Made by a program: the position numbers and the translations under genes. Below the pieces are notes generated by a model. It did no database searches and was not told where the DNA came from. It saw nothing but the letters and a program-made list of their open reading frames with translations. This document shows, piece after piece, positions 48,101 through 57,023 of a stretch of DNA of 64,000 nucleotides (positions are counted from its first letter, which is position 1; every line of letters starts with the position of its first letter). The stretch comes from an uncultured Caryophanales bacterium (GTDB lineage: Bacteria > Bacillota_I > Bacilli_A > RFN20 > CAG-826), in the NCBI GenBank assembly GCA_905197045.1, contig CAJJXG010000001.1, positions 1-64,000 on the forward strand, written 5' to 3'.

Positions 48101-48436
48101 TTCTATGTTTTCGCCTACTTGAATTGAGTCAACTTCCTTATCAGCATTTAAAATTTCTAAAGTTAATGTAACCGTTTCGCCTTTTTTATACTCAGCTTTA
48201 TCTGTTTTTACATTTACTTCGTCATTTTTTTCAACTGTTACTTTAAACGTCTTTTCTTCGCTTGGTTTATTTTCGTTACCGCCTTCATTTTCGTTATTAT
48301 TATTGTTATTGTTTTCGCTATCATCGTCTTGATTAGTTTCACCACTTGGATTCTCAGAGCAACTAGTAATAGCAACTCCACAAGTTAATAATAGTCCTGT
48401 TAAAACTAATAACCCCGCAAATTTTCTTTTTTTCAT
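45140..48436 (-). CDS. Large surface lipoprotein with InlB-like B-repeats, frameshifted at its end
   Basis: A 1098-residue lipoprotein: basic start, hydrophobic h-region and lipobox ITSC with lipidated Cys26, then an Asn/Asp/Glu-rich linker. The rest consists of about ten divergent beta repeats of 65-90 residues with the recurring plan ...V.F......V..A..G..V.........F...S......Y.FVMP...V...V, like bacterial divergent InlB/Flg_new repeats. It is expected on the outer face of the membrane, perhaps as an adhesin or matrix protein. The last 20 residues (TIILIHFKF...) are out of frame relative to the natural ending. An unusual AGGGGG lies 6 nt before the ATG, next to a leader hairpin. Confidence 0.85.
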   Translation of the reverse strand: MKKRKFAGLLVLTGLLLTCGVAITSCSENPSGETNQDDDSENNNNNNNENEGGNENKPSEEKTFKVTVEKNDEVNVKTDKAEYKKGETVTLTLEILNADKEVDSIQVGENIEVKEVTKNVTYTFVMPEANVSVKVNLKDRVFGAHALKVNQVEGFEVKFLKDNLEVTEAKKGETLTVKIIATSLTKRFVSFTSSDVQLNEVKKGEEYTFVMLDQEVNFVLTVEAIPSRKLAFKGDEGVSGVFKQDDKEVTSALEGSEVTLELTVNDEDYYFASIDADGTELKTIEEGKEYSFVVGTSDIEIAVTTALIPTYDLKVNSVEGGQVKFLIGDSEVTKAKEGQNVKVQVLVDDGYKFVSFTSEDVVWTDVDTENFVYTFEMPGKEVNFDLVVEYIPKEYEVLSITELDVTWGDYTLKVGEKYVEGSKVNFTFDAGKDSIYFVDINEETYQAIYNKETGLYEVTFEMPSCDIEVFVYKGTLESEAADAITITYEENENYKIYGIRNGGKYDKNGEVKVRIVPARGVRINKVSYDIDNGTSTGTMYGSSGLYNLSYLNVATAEFKIIIDAEYVGAYDITLTNTEGVEVSGQLNGVLPGTSVSLTVSTSEDYQVASSNPLTYSCDNEEESFYATYSSYNNKITFTMPKGNVTLTLNLIGKRSLSFEETEHISNVRFSNDQSDYEYSRIDSAFEGDYVYVFFDIDEDYHVESIEIDGVDPYDITSYDNNSYFRFEMVDQDVVVKFNVVKMITVSYDTKKIEVTGLDDYLIPGEEYTFEVEALKGFKLLGDPKLVDSEGNQVEVEKYEDYYGDVEYSFIAPDKDLTLQVETEAVATPTIHYDFYNLEGYDSYSTPYIQNKSNKRIYDGDQVTEGEILTISSFNASYIVYGYELEGVFLVFEDGSPEVEVELPAYTSYGIKFEAPGKDFTVEIRIKKLEMTSINYELPEGVEIDVSADYKTIIEENGTFNVVKGETAKVTLSLDYSHSDDYYIDLTKLKVTNLAGDNLLTIDETNTKVEEYSFEVTMKEDVNISLGEINEYAKYSVSVKEGSQFADSLSIRTNYYDSSAIDDPLQREGTELTAYLDDLTSDDFTIILIHFKFMMKMVN

Positions 48437-48441
48437 AAGAA

Positions 48442-48470
48442 CCCCCTATTTCTAAATTTTGATTTAGAAA
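48442..48470 (-). promoter_or_regulatory. Leader hairpin and GGGGG site of the 1098-residue lipoprotein
   Basis: TTTCTAAAT/ATTTAGAAA (48449-48470) forms a 9-bp hairpin whose edge touches GGGGG (48446-48442), the only ribosome-site candidate before the start. The G tract pairs with the CCCCCU of the small RNA loop at 20.8 kb over six bases. Confidence 0.5.
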
Positions 48471-48488
48471 TTTTTTAAGAAATTTATC

Positions 48489-48646
48489 ACTTACTTAATT
48501 TAACTATTGAAGTAACATTACGACTTTCACTAAGTTTTATTTCGACCTTTTATAGGCTTTTCTTTGCTTTAAACAAATAAATTATCACCTATAAAAGGTC
48601 GAAACTATTAAGTAAGTATTTAAGATTTGTTTTATTAAACAAATCT
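48489..48646. repeat. Nested inverted repeats between two lipoprotein genes
   Basis: TTTCGACCTTTTATAGG (48540-48556) and its exact complement (48588-48604) form a 17-bp inverted repeat. It is nested in a 10-bp repeat ACTTACTTAA (48489-48498)/TTAAGTAAGT (48608-48617). A further hairpin AGATTTGTTT/AAACAAATCT lies at 48623-48646. None has a U tract in the direction of the flanking genes. It could be a miniature inverted-repeat element or an mRNA-processing structure. Confidence 0.7.
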
Positions 48647-48664
48647 AACGACCCAATTTAACTT

Positions 48665-50164
48665 TTATATCCTTGATAATAAGATTTCTAATGCCGCATT
48701 TTTGCTGCCAAATCCACCAAGAGAAGCTATCTCTTTGTTATAAGCTAAAGCCACACTCCCTTGTGAACTTTTCCCATATCCATAATAGCCAAAGTTAATT
48801 GTTGATTTACTTTCATCGGCGTAAGTTAATAAATAACCTCCTGGTAAAATTCCTTGAAAGATTGACATTGAGAAATTGTTATCTACTTCACTTCCAATAT
48901 TGAATAAATTTAAGACATCATCTTGATAACAAGATCCGGCCATAAATGAAGCATTGCTATCATATAAATAACTATGATTTAGACTTAATGTTCCATCTGG
49001 CAAAAGTAAGCCAAAACTTGATTCAAATAATATTTTCCCAAGTTGAATTGCACTATAACTTGTTCCCATCTCTAAATTTAATTCATCTACTGAAGCTTTA
49101 TCTAAATATAGTTGAAGATTAGTTCCATTTTCAGTTGGTATAACTTGATATAAGGCACCATTTTTAGCAGCATATCCACTAATTAATTCCATCATTTTAT
49201 TAGAGTAATCATAAACGATGTAATCTTTTGTTGAATATATTGTCCCATCTAAAGTAGAACCATCTGTTGCACTAGCTTTAAAGTTTGCAATAGTATATCC
49301 ACTATTTATTTTTTCAATCATCTCTTTAACTTCACTATTTTTAAAAGAGTTATCTTCAAAAGTTAGTGCTTTGATATCTTCTTCATATTTTTGAACATTT
49401 TCATCTTTTAAACTAACTTTTGCTTCTACTGCTAAAGTTGAAACAAAAGGAAAAGGATTATTTACATTAATTCTAATAGAACCATCAACATTAATATATA
49501 AAGCTTCTTCTTCCTCTAAATATGTCAATTTAACTTCATTTTCATATTGTGTAAATTGAGCTAAATCTAAAACATTCATAATGAGAACATAATTCATATA
49601 ATCTGTTTGATTGATAGCTATATTCTCATCATTAAGAGAAATATTTAAAGTGTAAGTGTCTTCTTTTAATTGTTGATAATGAGATGTATTTAAATCGTGA
49701 AGTGTCACGATAACATCTTGATATGAAGAATATTCACTACTTTTAATCGCTAAAGATGAAACTTCTTCACCTTCAATTTTATACGCTCCAACTTTATTTT
49801 CTTGATTAACAAATCCCCCTTTAAAAGTTTCATTTAAGAAAACCTTTTCTTTTAAATATATTGAATCAGTGAAACTTAAATTATTTTGATATTTAACTTC
49901 GCCTTGATTATAACTAGTAAAGCTTATATCACTTTGAATATAATAAGTTTCTTCTTCACTTAATTCTTTTAAAAAGTCTGCTAATGAATCAATTCCTTCT
50001 TCTTTTTCGTCATTGTTATCAGTTTGATTATTATTGTTATCATCATCTATAACATCTTGCTTATTATCATCATCACTTGGTTTATCCGTAGGATTAGAAG
50101 CACAACTTACTAGAAGAAAAGGTGCAATTAAAGGTAATAATAAATAAAAACGTCTTTTTTTCAT
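48665..50164 (-). CDS. Lipoprotein of unknown function
   Basis: A 499-residue lipoprotein with signal peptide and lipobox LVSC (Cys21), then an Asp/Asn-rich linker to about residue 57. The body has two similar halves in which a strand-rich region starts with a DG-type turn (for example YYIQSDISFTSYNQGEVKYQN and YTIANFKASATDGSTLDG), suggesting two LppX/LolA-like lipid-binding or chaperone folds; this is only a structural impression. It lies 5 nt after the 368-residue lipoprotein gene. Its GGGG ribosome site is made by the end of that gene. Confidence 0.8.
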   Translation of the reverse strand: MKKRRFYLLLPLIAPFLLVSCASNPTDKPSDDDNKQDVIDDDNNNNQTDNNDEKEEGIDSLADFLKELSEEETYYIQSDISFTSYNQGEVKYQNNLSFTDSIYLKEKVFLNETFKGGFVNQENKVGAYKIEGEEVSSLAIKSSEYSSYQDVIVTLHDLNTSHYQQLKEDTYTLNISLNDENIAINQTDYMNYVLIMNVLDLAQFTQYENEVKLTYLEEEEALYINVDGSIRINVNNPFPFVSTLAVEAKVSLKDENVQKYEEDIKALTFEDNSFKNSEVKEMIEKINSGYTIANFKASATDGSTLDGTIYSTKDYIVYDYSNKMMELISGYAAKNGALYQVIPTENGTNLQLYLDKASVDELNLEMGTSYSAIQLGKILFESSFGLLLPDGTLSLNHSYLYDSNASFMAGSCYQDDVLNLFNIGSEVDNNFSMSIFQGILPGGYLLTYADESKSTINFGYYGYGKSSQGSVALAYNKEIASLGGFGSKNAALEILLSRI

Positions 50165-50169
50165 TTATC

Positions 50170-51276
50170 TTACCCCGCTACTTGAGCATAATCGGCTGGA
50201 TTAAATCTTGTTCCAGTGAAATCTTCAAACTCTCCTTGATTATATTTATAAGAGTTGTGTTTATAATCAATCATAATATATACTCCATCCATACCAATTG
50301 CTTCATAAACTTCACTTGTATTTCTATTAATCAAACCATTGACTAATGATATTTTCCCACTAACTTGGAAAAGTTCTTGTAAGGTCATACCATCTTCTCC
50401 AATAAAAGAAGTTTGATAAGAATAAGAATATTCAATAACTGATGTTATTTTACTTAATCCAGTTACATCAATTCCTGAAAGATCAAATCCATCTGCAAGT
50501 ACAGTTTCAGGACTGCTATCTAAGTAATATCTTAAATCTATAAGTGAGGTAACATTTAAATTAGTAAAACCAATATTATAGAAGGATTCACTATCCATTT
50601 CTGATAATCTTGCGCTAGAGAGAGAATCTAAACTATCATCAGCAATGCAATCATAAATTTGATAATAGTTTTCTTCATCTTGAAAATATTGCGTTTCACC
50701 AGTTTTTTCTAATTCAGTTCCAGCATCGTTATAGTTATATTCTTCTGATACTACAATATCCTTATAACGAGTATATTCTGTTTCATAAACCATTTGGGCA
50801 TTAAACTCAACTGGCATAAAAAACAAAATTTCTTCACTAGTATCAACAGAAGTTTGTTTAACATTCCCTTCAAGAGCCTTGATTGTATCAAGGAAAAAGT
50901 CGATTTTCTCAACATTAGTTAAAGATTCATACTCTGTCCATTTTGCATATAAAGTGAAATCGCTATCAACAGTCTCACCAAATTTTGCAAATTCTTCAGT
51001 GCATTCTTTTTCAAGATACCAACCATCAAAAACATAATCTTGTCGATATGGTTTAGAAGGTGAAGTTAATTTTTCACCTTCTTTAACCACTAATTTTTGA
51101 TAAACATTCTTTTCATCGCCATAATTTAAATTAAATTCGACAATGTTATAGTCTTTTTTAGTTTCTTCGTTATTGTTTTCCTCGTTATTGTTATTGTTGT
51201 TTTGGTTTTGATTTCCTCCACAACCAACAAGAAGCAAACTAACTGCAAGAGGCATTAATAAGATTTTCTTTTTCAT
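50170..51276 (-). CDS. Lipoprotein with one InlB-type B-repeat
   Basis: A 368-residue lipoprotein. Lipobox LVGC gives lipidated Cys19, followed by an Asn/Gln/Glu linker. One Listeria-Bacteroides (Flg_new) repeat covers about 45-115, recognisable by YVFDGWYLEKECTEEF and DFTLYAKWTEY. The rest is a beta-rich domain of unknown function. I use ATG 51276, which has GGAGG upstream; the GTG at 51291 overlaps the preceding stop. Part of an operon with the genes on either side. Confidence 0.82.
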   Translation of the reverse strand: MKKKILLMPLAVSLLLVGCGGNQNQNNNNNNEENNNEETKKDYNIVEFNLNYGDEKNVYQKLVVKEGEKLTSPSKPYRQDYVFDGWYLEKECTEEFAKFGETVDSDFTLYAKWTEYESLTNVEKIDFFLDTIKALEGNVKQTSVDTSEEILFFMPVEFNAQMVYETEYTRYKDIVVSEEYNYNDAGTELEKTGETQYFQDEENYYQIYDCIADDSLDSLSSARLSEMDSESFYNIGFTNLNVTSLIDLRYYLDSSPETVLADGFDLSGIDVTGLSKITSVIEYSYSYQTSFIGEDGMTLQELFQVSGKISLVNGLINRNTSEVYEAIGMDGVYIMIDYKHNSYKYNQGEFEDFTGTRFNPADYAQVAG

Positions 51277-51290
51277 TATTACCACCTCCA

Positions 51291-54200
51291 CTATTCAGTC
51301 AAGAAATTAATTGTTGCATTACACCCGCTATCAAAATATAACTCAAAGTTTTTAATGGCATATTCATAAGTACAATTGAAATTAATTGTTGAAGTTGTTC
51401 TAAATCCACTAAAAGCTGAATTACCAACGTAACTTACACTAGCAGGAATTGATAATGTTGAAACATTACTCATACCAGAGAAAGCTTCTTCTTCAATTCT
51501 TTCAAGGCTTGTTCCTAAATCAAGACTTGTTAAGTTAACTGCTTTTTCAAATGCTAAAGTCACAATTGTTTTAACAGTTGAAGGTAAAGCAAGTGAAGTT
51601 TGAGGATTACCAGCTGCATAAGCGAAAACCTTAGTTTTATCTTTATCCATTAATAGGCCATTTTCACTTGAGAAATGAGTCGATCCTTCTTTAACAACAA
51701 AGTTGGTAATTTTTGGCTCATCAAGCCTTCTAGTTTGGAATACCTCAACACCAAATTCTTCAAGGGATGCAGGTAATACAACCTCTCCTTCAATTGCTGA
51801 ATTTGTAAAGGCATAATCACCAATTACTTTCAGGCCATCTCCAAAAGTAACGCTTGTTAAATTGCTATTCATCGAGAAAGCACCTTCACTAATTGTTGTT
51901 ACAGTATTTGGAATAACAAGAGTTGATAAGTTGCAATATGTAAATGCACCTACTCCAATTACTTCTAAGCCTTCATTTAAAGTTAAATTCTCTATATCAG
52001 CACTATAGAAAGCTTCATCTCCAATCGTTTTTACACTACCAGGAATTTCTAAAGTGGCAATTGGAGTGTAATAGAAGGCGCCTTCACCAATTGAAGTAAC
52101 ATTTGAACCCATCTTTAACGAAGTTACACTACTATGTCTAGTAAATGCATAATCACCAATTGTTGTTAAGCTATCTGGAAGGATAACATCTCCTCCAACG
52201 TTTTCAGTTGCATAATATAAAACTGTCTTATCTTTACTATATACAATGTTATTTTCATTAACTAAATTTGGATTTTCTGCATCAATTGTAACTGAATTTA
52301 AGGCAGCACTTGGGAAGGCTGATGGATTAAATGCTTTTAATCCTTTACCAACATTAACTTGTTTTAATTTAGTGTGACCATAGAATGCATTATCACCAAT
52401 TTCTTCTAATGAATCAGGAAGAGTTACAACAGTTAAATTAGTTTCAGTTTCACCTGCATAATATCCATCATCACTATATTGAGGTACAAAATAGAAAGCG
52501 CCTCCATCAATCTTTCTAAGACCTTCGTTGAATTTAATTTCGCTTAATACTGCTCCAAAGAAGGCACTTTCGCCAATTGTTTCAACATTTCCAGGAATTT
52601 CAATTGATTTTAAAGATACACAATAATAGAAAGCATAACTTGGAATAGCTTTAAGCCCTTTTCCAATAGTAACCTTAGAAAGTGAATCACATGAAGAGAA
52701 AGCATCTTCTCCAAGTTCAGTTACACTATCAGGAATAGCAATTTCTGGTAAATCATAACATTGAGCAAAAGCTTCTTTACCGATTTTAGTAACTGTATTA
52801 GGAATTACAAATTTTTTACAATTGTCAACCATATAGAAGGCATTATCAGCAATTTCAGTAACTCCTTCAGGAATTTCAATAGTATAACTGCTATCGCCTC
52901 TATTACCACTTGGACAGAAAACAACCGTCTTCATATCTTTTGTGAAAACAAGATTATCTTTTTCTACATAGTGTTCATTTCCATCTTCTACTTCAACATG
53001 AAGAATTCCAGTACAGCCATTAAATGCAGCAGGCTCAAGTGTTTCTAGACCAACTGGCAAGATTAATTTTTCAATTGCTGTTGAATTTGCAAAAGCATAA
53101 CTACAAATTTGTTTTAGAGTTGATGGGAATTCAAGCGTATCTTGAAGATATGATCCAGCAAAGGCCATTCTTCCGATGTATTCAAGTCCTTCGTTCCATT
53201 TTATATCTTGTATGTATCCCTCAACTAAACAAGAAAATGCTGATTCACCAATTGTTTTTAATGTTGATGGGAAGGTTAAACTTGTAAAGACATTGCCGTA
53301 AAAAGCATGATCTTTAATTTCAGTAATACCTTCATGGAAACTAATTGAAGTAACGCCTTCACTTCCATGGTTATAGAAAGAATAAGCACCTATTACTTTA
53401 ACGGTTTCTGGAAGAGTGAATGACCCTTGAGTATTTTTTGGAGGTACAAATAAGATTTCGCTTTGATCTTTGTTATAAATAACTCCACCAACAGAGACAA
53501 AATATGGATTTGTTCCTTCAATTAAAACTTCAGTTAATGCTCTACAACCAATAAATGATCTTGCATTAAATTCAACTAAAGTGCTTGGTAAAGTAACACT
53601 TGTTAAATAAATTCTGCTTTGGAAGGCTGTTGGAGAAAGCCTTGCAACAGTTTTTCCATCAATTTCAGCTGGAATAACAAGATTAACTGTTTCTATATTT
53701 CTAATTCCAGTAATTGTAATAGTATCGTCATTTTCAACTTGATATGTGAAGTTAAATTGAGATTTTTCCCAACGGGCAACAATTGTCATGCCGTTATATT
53801 CTTCACGCATTGTTCCTGTAAATCTCTCATCAGTACCTTCAAAATACCAACCTTGGAAATCGTAACCATCTTTTTTAGGTGTTGTAATTTTAGAAGTTAC
53901 ATAATCACCATCAAAAGTAGTCACTTCATACGCTGTTTCACCGTTATCTGGATCAACATATAACTTAAGCTCAGTTTCAGCATTAGCACGATAATGAGCA
54001 GTTAATGTTAAATCAGTCATAACTGGGACTAAAAAACTCCACTTATTGCCATCTTGAGCATACCAACCATCAAAAGTTGCGTTTCTCATTACTGGATCTG
54101 GTGGTGCAGTTAATAACTCACCATGTTCAACTTCAATTGGACCGTAAGTAATTAAATCATTAATCGTACCGCCAGCTAAATCAAAAGTAACAATATGCTT

Positions 54201-54626
54201 TTCGACAAGGTCGCCTTCTTTGACAAGAACCCAAACACCGTCCATTTTTTGATATTCATCACCTGTTACAGTGTTTTTATAAGTGTCGCCATCTTTACCA
54301 AGTTCTGGATTTGGAGCTTCAGCACCTTCATAATGCTTACTTTCGACAACGTCTTTTACCCACTTACCATCTACTTTAGTATAGGTTTCTCCACTATCTT
54401 TATCAGTATAAGTGTCGCCGTCTTTTCCCAAATCAGCACTTGGCGCTCCACTTCCTTCAAAAGATTCTTTTTCTTCATCATCAGTTACAGGTGGATTTTT
54501 ATTATCATCTTCATTATTGTTGTTATTATTTTCACCAGGATTATCTGCAGGTGCTCCACAGCTTGCTAAAAATCCTGATGATAAAAATACACCTAAGGCT
54601 AAAACTAATAATCTTCTTTTTCTCAT
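51291..54626 (-). CDS. BspA-like leucine-rich-repeat lipoprotein
   Basis: An 1111-residue lipoprotein with lipobox LASC (Cys23) and an Asn/Asp/Glu linker. Two 40-residue GKDGDTY repeats (about 60-140) precede two InlB-type B-repeats (about 145-215 and 215-290; FDGWYAQDG, FQGWYFEGT). About 30 LRR_5/BspA repeats of 22-24 residues follow, with the pattern I...V..IG..AF.....L....IP..V. BspA proteins of oral and gut bacteria bind host matrix or other cells. The start follows AAAGGGGAGTAT. Confidence 0.93.
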   Translation of the reverse strand: MRKRRLLVLALGVFLSSGFLASCGAPADNPGENNNNNNEDDNKNPPVTDDEEKESFEGSGAPSADLGKDGDTYTDKDSGETYTKVDGKWVKDVVESKHYEGAEAPNPELGKDGDTYKNTVTGDEYQKMDGVWVLVKEGDLVEKHIVTFDLAGGTINDLITYGPIEVEHGELLTAPPDPVMRNATFDGWYAQDGNKWSFLVPVMTDLTLTAHYRANAETELKLYVDPDNGETAYEVTTFDGDYVTSKITTPKKDGYDFQGWYFEGTDERFTGTMREEYNGMTIVARWEKSQFNFTYQVENDDTITITGIRNIETVNLVIPAEIDGKTVARLSPTAFQSRIYLTSVTLPSTLVEFNARSFIGCRALTEVLIEGTNPYFVSVGGVIYNKDQSEILFVPPKNTQGSFTLPETVKVIGAYSFYNHGSEGVTSISFHEGITEIKDHAFYGNVFTSLTFPSTLKTIGESAFSCLVEGYIQDIKWNEGLEYIGRMAFAGSYLQDTLEFPSTLKQICSYAFANSTAIEKLILPVGLETLEPAAFNGCTGILHVEVEDGNEHYVEKDNLVFTKDMKTVVFCPSGNRGDSSYTIEIPEGVTEIADNAFYMVDNCKKFVIPNTVTKIGKEAFAQCYDLPEIAIPDSVTELGEDAFSSCDSLSKVTIGKGLKAIPSYAFYYCVSLKSIEIPGNVETIGESAFFGAVLSEIKFNEGLRKIDGGAFYFVPQYSDDGYYAGETETNLTVVTLPDSLEEIGDNAFYGHTKLKQVNVGKGLKAFNPSAFPSAALNSVTIDAENPNLVNENNIVYSKDKTVLYYATENVGGDVILPDSLTTIGDYAFTRHSSVTSLKMGSNVTSIGEGAFYYTPIATLEIPGSVKTIGDEAFYSADIENLTLNEGLEVIGVGAFTYCNLSTLVIPNTVTTISEGAFSMNSNLTSVTFGDGLKVIGDYAFTNSAIEGEVVLPASLEEFGVEVFQTRRLDEPKITNFVVKEGSTHFSSENGLLMDKDKTKVFAYAAGNPQTSLALPSTVKTIVTLAFEKAVNLTSLDLGTSLERIEEEAFSGMSNVSTLSIPASVSYVGNSAFSGFRTTSTINFNCTYEYAIKNFELYFDSGCNATINFLTE

Positions 54627-54627
54627 A

Positions 54628-54670
54628 TACTCCCCTTTTTTCTATTAGCTAAAAACTAAATAGAATCCAA
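54628..54670 (-). promoter_or_regulatory. Promoter and G-rich start region of the BspA-like gene
   Basis: TTGGAT (54670-54665), a 17-nt spacer and TAATAG (54647-54642) are followed by GGGGAGTA (54635-54628) and the ATG at 54626. The GGGGAGTA is the exact complement of UACUCCCC in the small RNA loop (20805-20812). The transcript may start at or very near the G run. Confidence 0.5.
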
Positions 54671-54869
54671 ATTATTAAGTGTTTTTTTTACGGAAATTAT
54701 CTCGTCAAAAAAACAAATCTCACTGAATATTATTTAAAACTACTTACGAACGAAAGTAATCTAAAGGACGTATTAATCTTAATGCTATACTAATACTCAA
54801 GTAGGAAAAAATACGAAAAATATCTTGTTTTTAGAAAATTATTATCTATGTTTTTTCGCTAAATTAGGC

Positions 54870-55694
54870 TTAATTTAATGGTTTTTTAAAAGTCAATTTA
54901 TCTAAAATTAGGTGTTTATCTACTTTTGTCTCTTCTAAAAAATGAGAAAAATAGGAATAATCTATACGATCAAAATCACTTGGAGCATGTGCATCGACTC
55001 CAAAGATTAATTTATTTCCATGTTTTTGAGCTTTTTTAAAGAAATAAGTACTTGGATAATGGTAGCAACCATGAGCAATTGCTCCAAATTTATTATTAGT
55101 TTCTCCATTTATATTTATTTCTAAAGGAATATCTAATTCTTTAGCATTTATAATAATTTCATCTAATAGTCTATCAATTCTTGGTGTGATCTTTTGGATA
55201 TGGTTTAAGTATAAATCAGGATGACAAACATAACTAAAATAACCACTTTTCATTCCTTTAATTAAATCTTTAGTATATCTTTCAAAACCATCTTCATCAT
55301 TTAAATGATTTACATAAAATTTTACTTTCCCTTCATTATTATAAAGGCAGTGTTGACCTAAAATTAAATAATCAAGATGATATAAATCAAAAAGTTCTCG
55401 ATAGTAATCGTCTCTTTCTTCAATATATTCAATTTCTAAACCTAAAAAGATATTAATCTGATCTTTAAACTTTTCTTTTAAAAAATTTATTGAATCACAA
55501 TAATCTTTAAAATCTTTTTCAAAGCTCATCCTCATTGAAGGATGATAAACACCTTTAAAAGGAGCATGATCTGAAAATCCTAAATTCTTATAGCCTAAAG
55601 AAATAGCTTTTTTAACATAATCGATATCAGGATTAGGAAGAGCATGTCCACAACGATATGTATGAGTATGGTAATTAGAAATTAATTTTTCCAT
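54870..55694 (-). CDS. PHP-domain phosphatase, histidinol-phosphatase-like
   Basis: A 274-residue PHP-domain metallohydrolase: YHTHTYRCGHA opens the fold, followed by FSDHAPF, GLEIEY, GQHCLY and VCHPDLY metal-ligand motifs and the C-terminal FGVDAHAPSD. Histidinol phosphatase (HisK type) is the usual name, but no other histidine biosynthesis gene is present, so another phosphoester is possible. TATATT (55706-55701) ends 6 nt before the ATG and there is no ribosome site. Confidence 0.85.
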   Translation of the reverse strand: MEKLISNYHTHTYRCGHALPNPDIDYVKKAISLGYKNLGFSDHAPFKGVYHPSMRMSFEKDFKDYCDSINFLKEKFKDQINIFLGLEIEYIEERDDYYRELFDLYHLDYLILGQHCLYNNEGKVKFYVNHLNDEDGFERYTKDLIKGMKSGYFSYVCHPDLYLNHIQKITPRIDRLLDEIIINAKELDIPLEININGETNNKFGAIAHGCYHYPSTYFFKKAQKHGNKLIFGVDAHAPSDFDRIDYSYFSHFLEETKVDKHLILDKLTFKKPLN

Positions 55695-55735
55695 AACAAA
55701 AATATAATCATTTAAAATTAACTTATCAATTTAAT

Positions 55736-56452
55736 CTATAAAACATATAGATATATACTCAAAAATTGTAAAACTATTCCAGCCGAGACAAAGAAATGGA
55801 AAACGGTATGCCGCCATACACTATGTTTTTTACCTATTCCATATAAAATGGCTCCAACAGAAAAAGATATTCCGCCAATTAATAAAAGTAAAAATCCAAC
55901 TAAGCCTAAGGCATTATATAATTCCATAAAGTTAACAATAATCATCCATCCAGCACAAATATAGATGGCCATTGATAAGCCACCGAATTTTTTAATGTTA
56001 ACTGAATTCATGGTAATTCCTAAAGAAATTAAGGCCCAAACTATCGCAAAAATTAAATATCCGCTCCATTCAGTGCCACTTATTCCCCATAAAGGGAGGT
56101 TTCTCATAGTAATTAAACAATATGGAGTATATGTACCTGCAACTAAAAAGAAAACAAAATCATGGTCTAAAACTCGTAACACTCTTTTCCCATTATTTTT
56201 TGCAAGAGCGTGGTAAATACAAGAAATGGTCATACAAACAATAATTGCAAAACCATAAATTGCACAGCTTACATAAGCAAAAGGATCATTAAGAGCAATA
56301 TGTAAACCATTTGGAGTATAAACACCTCCAATTTTACACATCATTAAAATAAAGGCGATTATTCCAAATACGCCAGTTAAACCATGACTTATAGAATTCC
56401 AAAGTTCATGAGAAAGTCGATAGTTAGGTAATTCAATATCTCTAACAGCCAT
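55736..56452 (-). CDS. Hemolysin III/YqfA family membrane protein
   Basis: A 238-residue seven-helix protein of the PAQR-related hemolysin III family. It has HELWNSISHGLTGVFG, the CIYHAL, LDHDFVFFLVAGTYTP and VWRHTVFHFFV motifs with conserved His and Asp residues. True function in Firmicutes is uncertain; lipid metabolism or ceramidase-like activity has been proposed for relatives. A TATAAT box ends 6 nt before the ATG without a Shine-Dalgarno. Confidence 0.9.
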   Translation of the reverse strand: MAVRDIELPNYRLSHELWNSISHGLTGVFGIIAFILMMCKIGGVYTPNGLHIALNDPFAYVSCAIYGFAIIVCMTISCIYHALAKNNGKRVLRVLDHDFVFFLVAGTYTPYCLITMRNLPLWGISGTEWSGYLIFAIVWALISLGITMNSVNIKKFGGLSMAIYICAGWMIIVNFMELYNALGLVGFLLLLIGGISFSVGAILYGIGKKHSVWRHTVFHFFVSAGIVLQFLSIYLYVL

Positions 56453-56458
56453 GCATTA

Positions 56459-56464
56459 ATTATA
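56459..56464 (-). promoter_or_regulatory. -10 box 6 nt before the hemolysin III gene
   Basis: TATAAT on the minus strand, directly followed by TAATGC and the start codon. Confidence 0.5.
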
Positions 56465-56532
56465 ATTACAGGCTCACTAAAAAATAAAGTAATTTAATAA
56501 ATAACCTTGAAAAACTAAACTATTTTCTTAAT

Positions 56533-56979
56533 TTAAATTCCTAAAACGCCTTTTGTGTAATCATCAGTATAACTAACTAAGCAAGAGCCGACTTGGACCA
56601 TCGTCCCCTCAAATTCAATTTCAGTATCAGCACCTTTGTTTTCATCATAAAACTTATATATTAAACCAGCTTCATCGCCAGAACCAAATTCAATAATTTG
56701 AGCTCCATGGGCTCCTTCTTCATCAACCTTAACACCAACAGCCATTGAGTTAACTGTAACGCCTTCTTTGACATCTTTAATATAGCGTTTAGCCAAAAGA
56801 GCATAATTAAATACCAAATCTAAAGCTTGGATTTCTTGATAATCTTCTCTTGTTCTATGTTCTACTTCAAAACCATTATTCTTTAAAGATTCAACCATAT
56901 CTGTTGCACTTTTAGCACATGAAGATAACGATAAAAGAAAAACGCCACTTAATAAAATTGGTTTCAATAAATTTTTCAT
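56533..56979 (-). CDS. Small lipoprotein of unknown function
   Basis: A 148-residue lipoprotein with lipobox LSSC (Cys21) and a compact domain of about 120 residues. The body shows a helix-strand opening (MVESLKNNGFEVEHR) and an acidic middle. No family recognised. A GGGGG tract (56990-56986) lies 6 nt before the ATG as the only ribosome-site candidate, just after TATATA (56997-56992). Confidence 0.78.
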   Translation of the reverse strand: MKNLLKPILLSGVFLLSLSSCAKSATDMVESLKNNGFEVEHRTREDYQEIQALDLVFNYALLAKRYIKDVKEGVTVNSMAVGVKVDEEGAHGAQIIEFGSGDEAGLIYKFYDENKGADTEIEFEGTMVQVGSCLVSYTDDYTKGVLGI

Positions 56980-57023
56980 AATTTTCCCCCGTATATATTT
57001 AAGCTTATTATAAATTATCCTTA

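Noticed and set aside
53024..53287. Plus-strand reading frames inside the BspA-like gene
   Set aside because: They are antisense to a clear repeat protein and show no ribosome site; several of the same kind occur opposite lipoprotein and ABC genes.
54870..55694. Histidine biosynthesis locus
   Set aside because: Only one PHP phosphatase is present and no other his gene adjoins.
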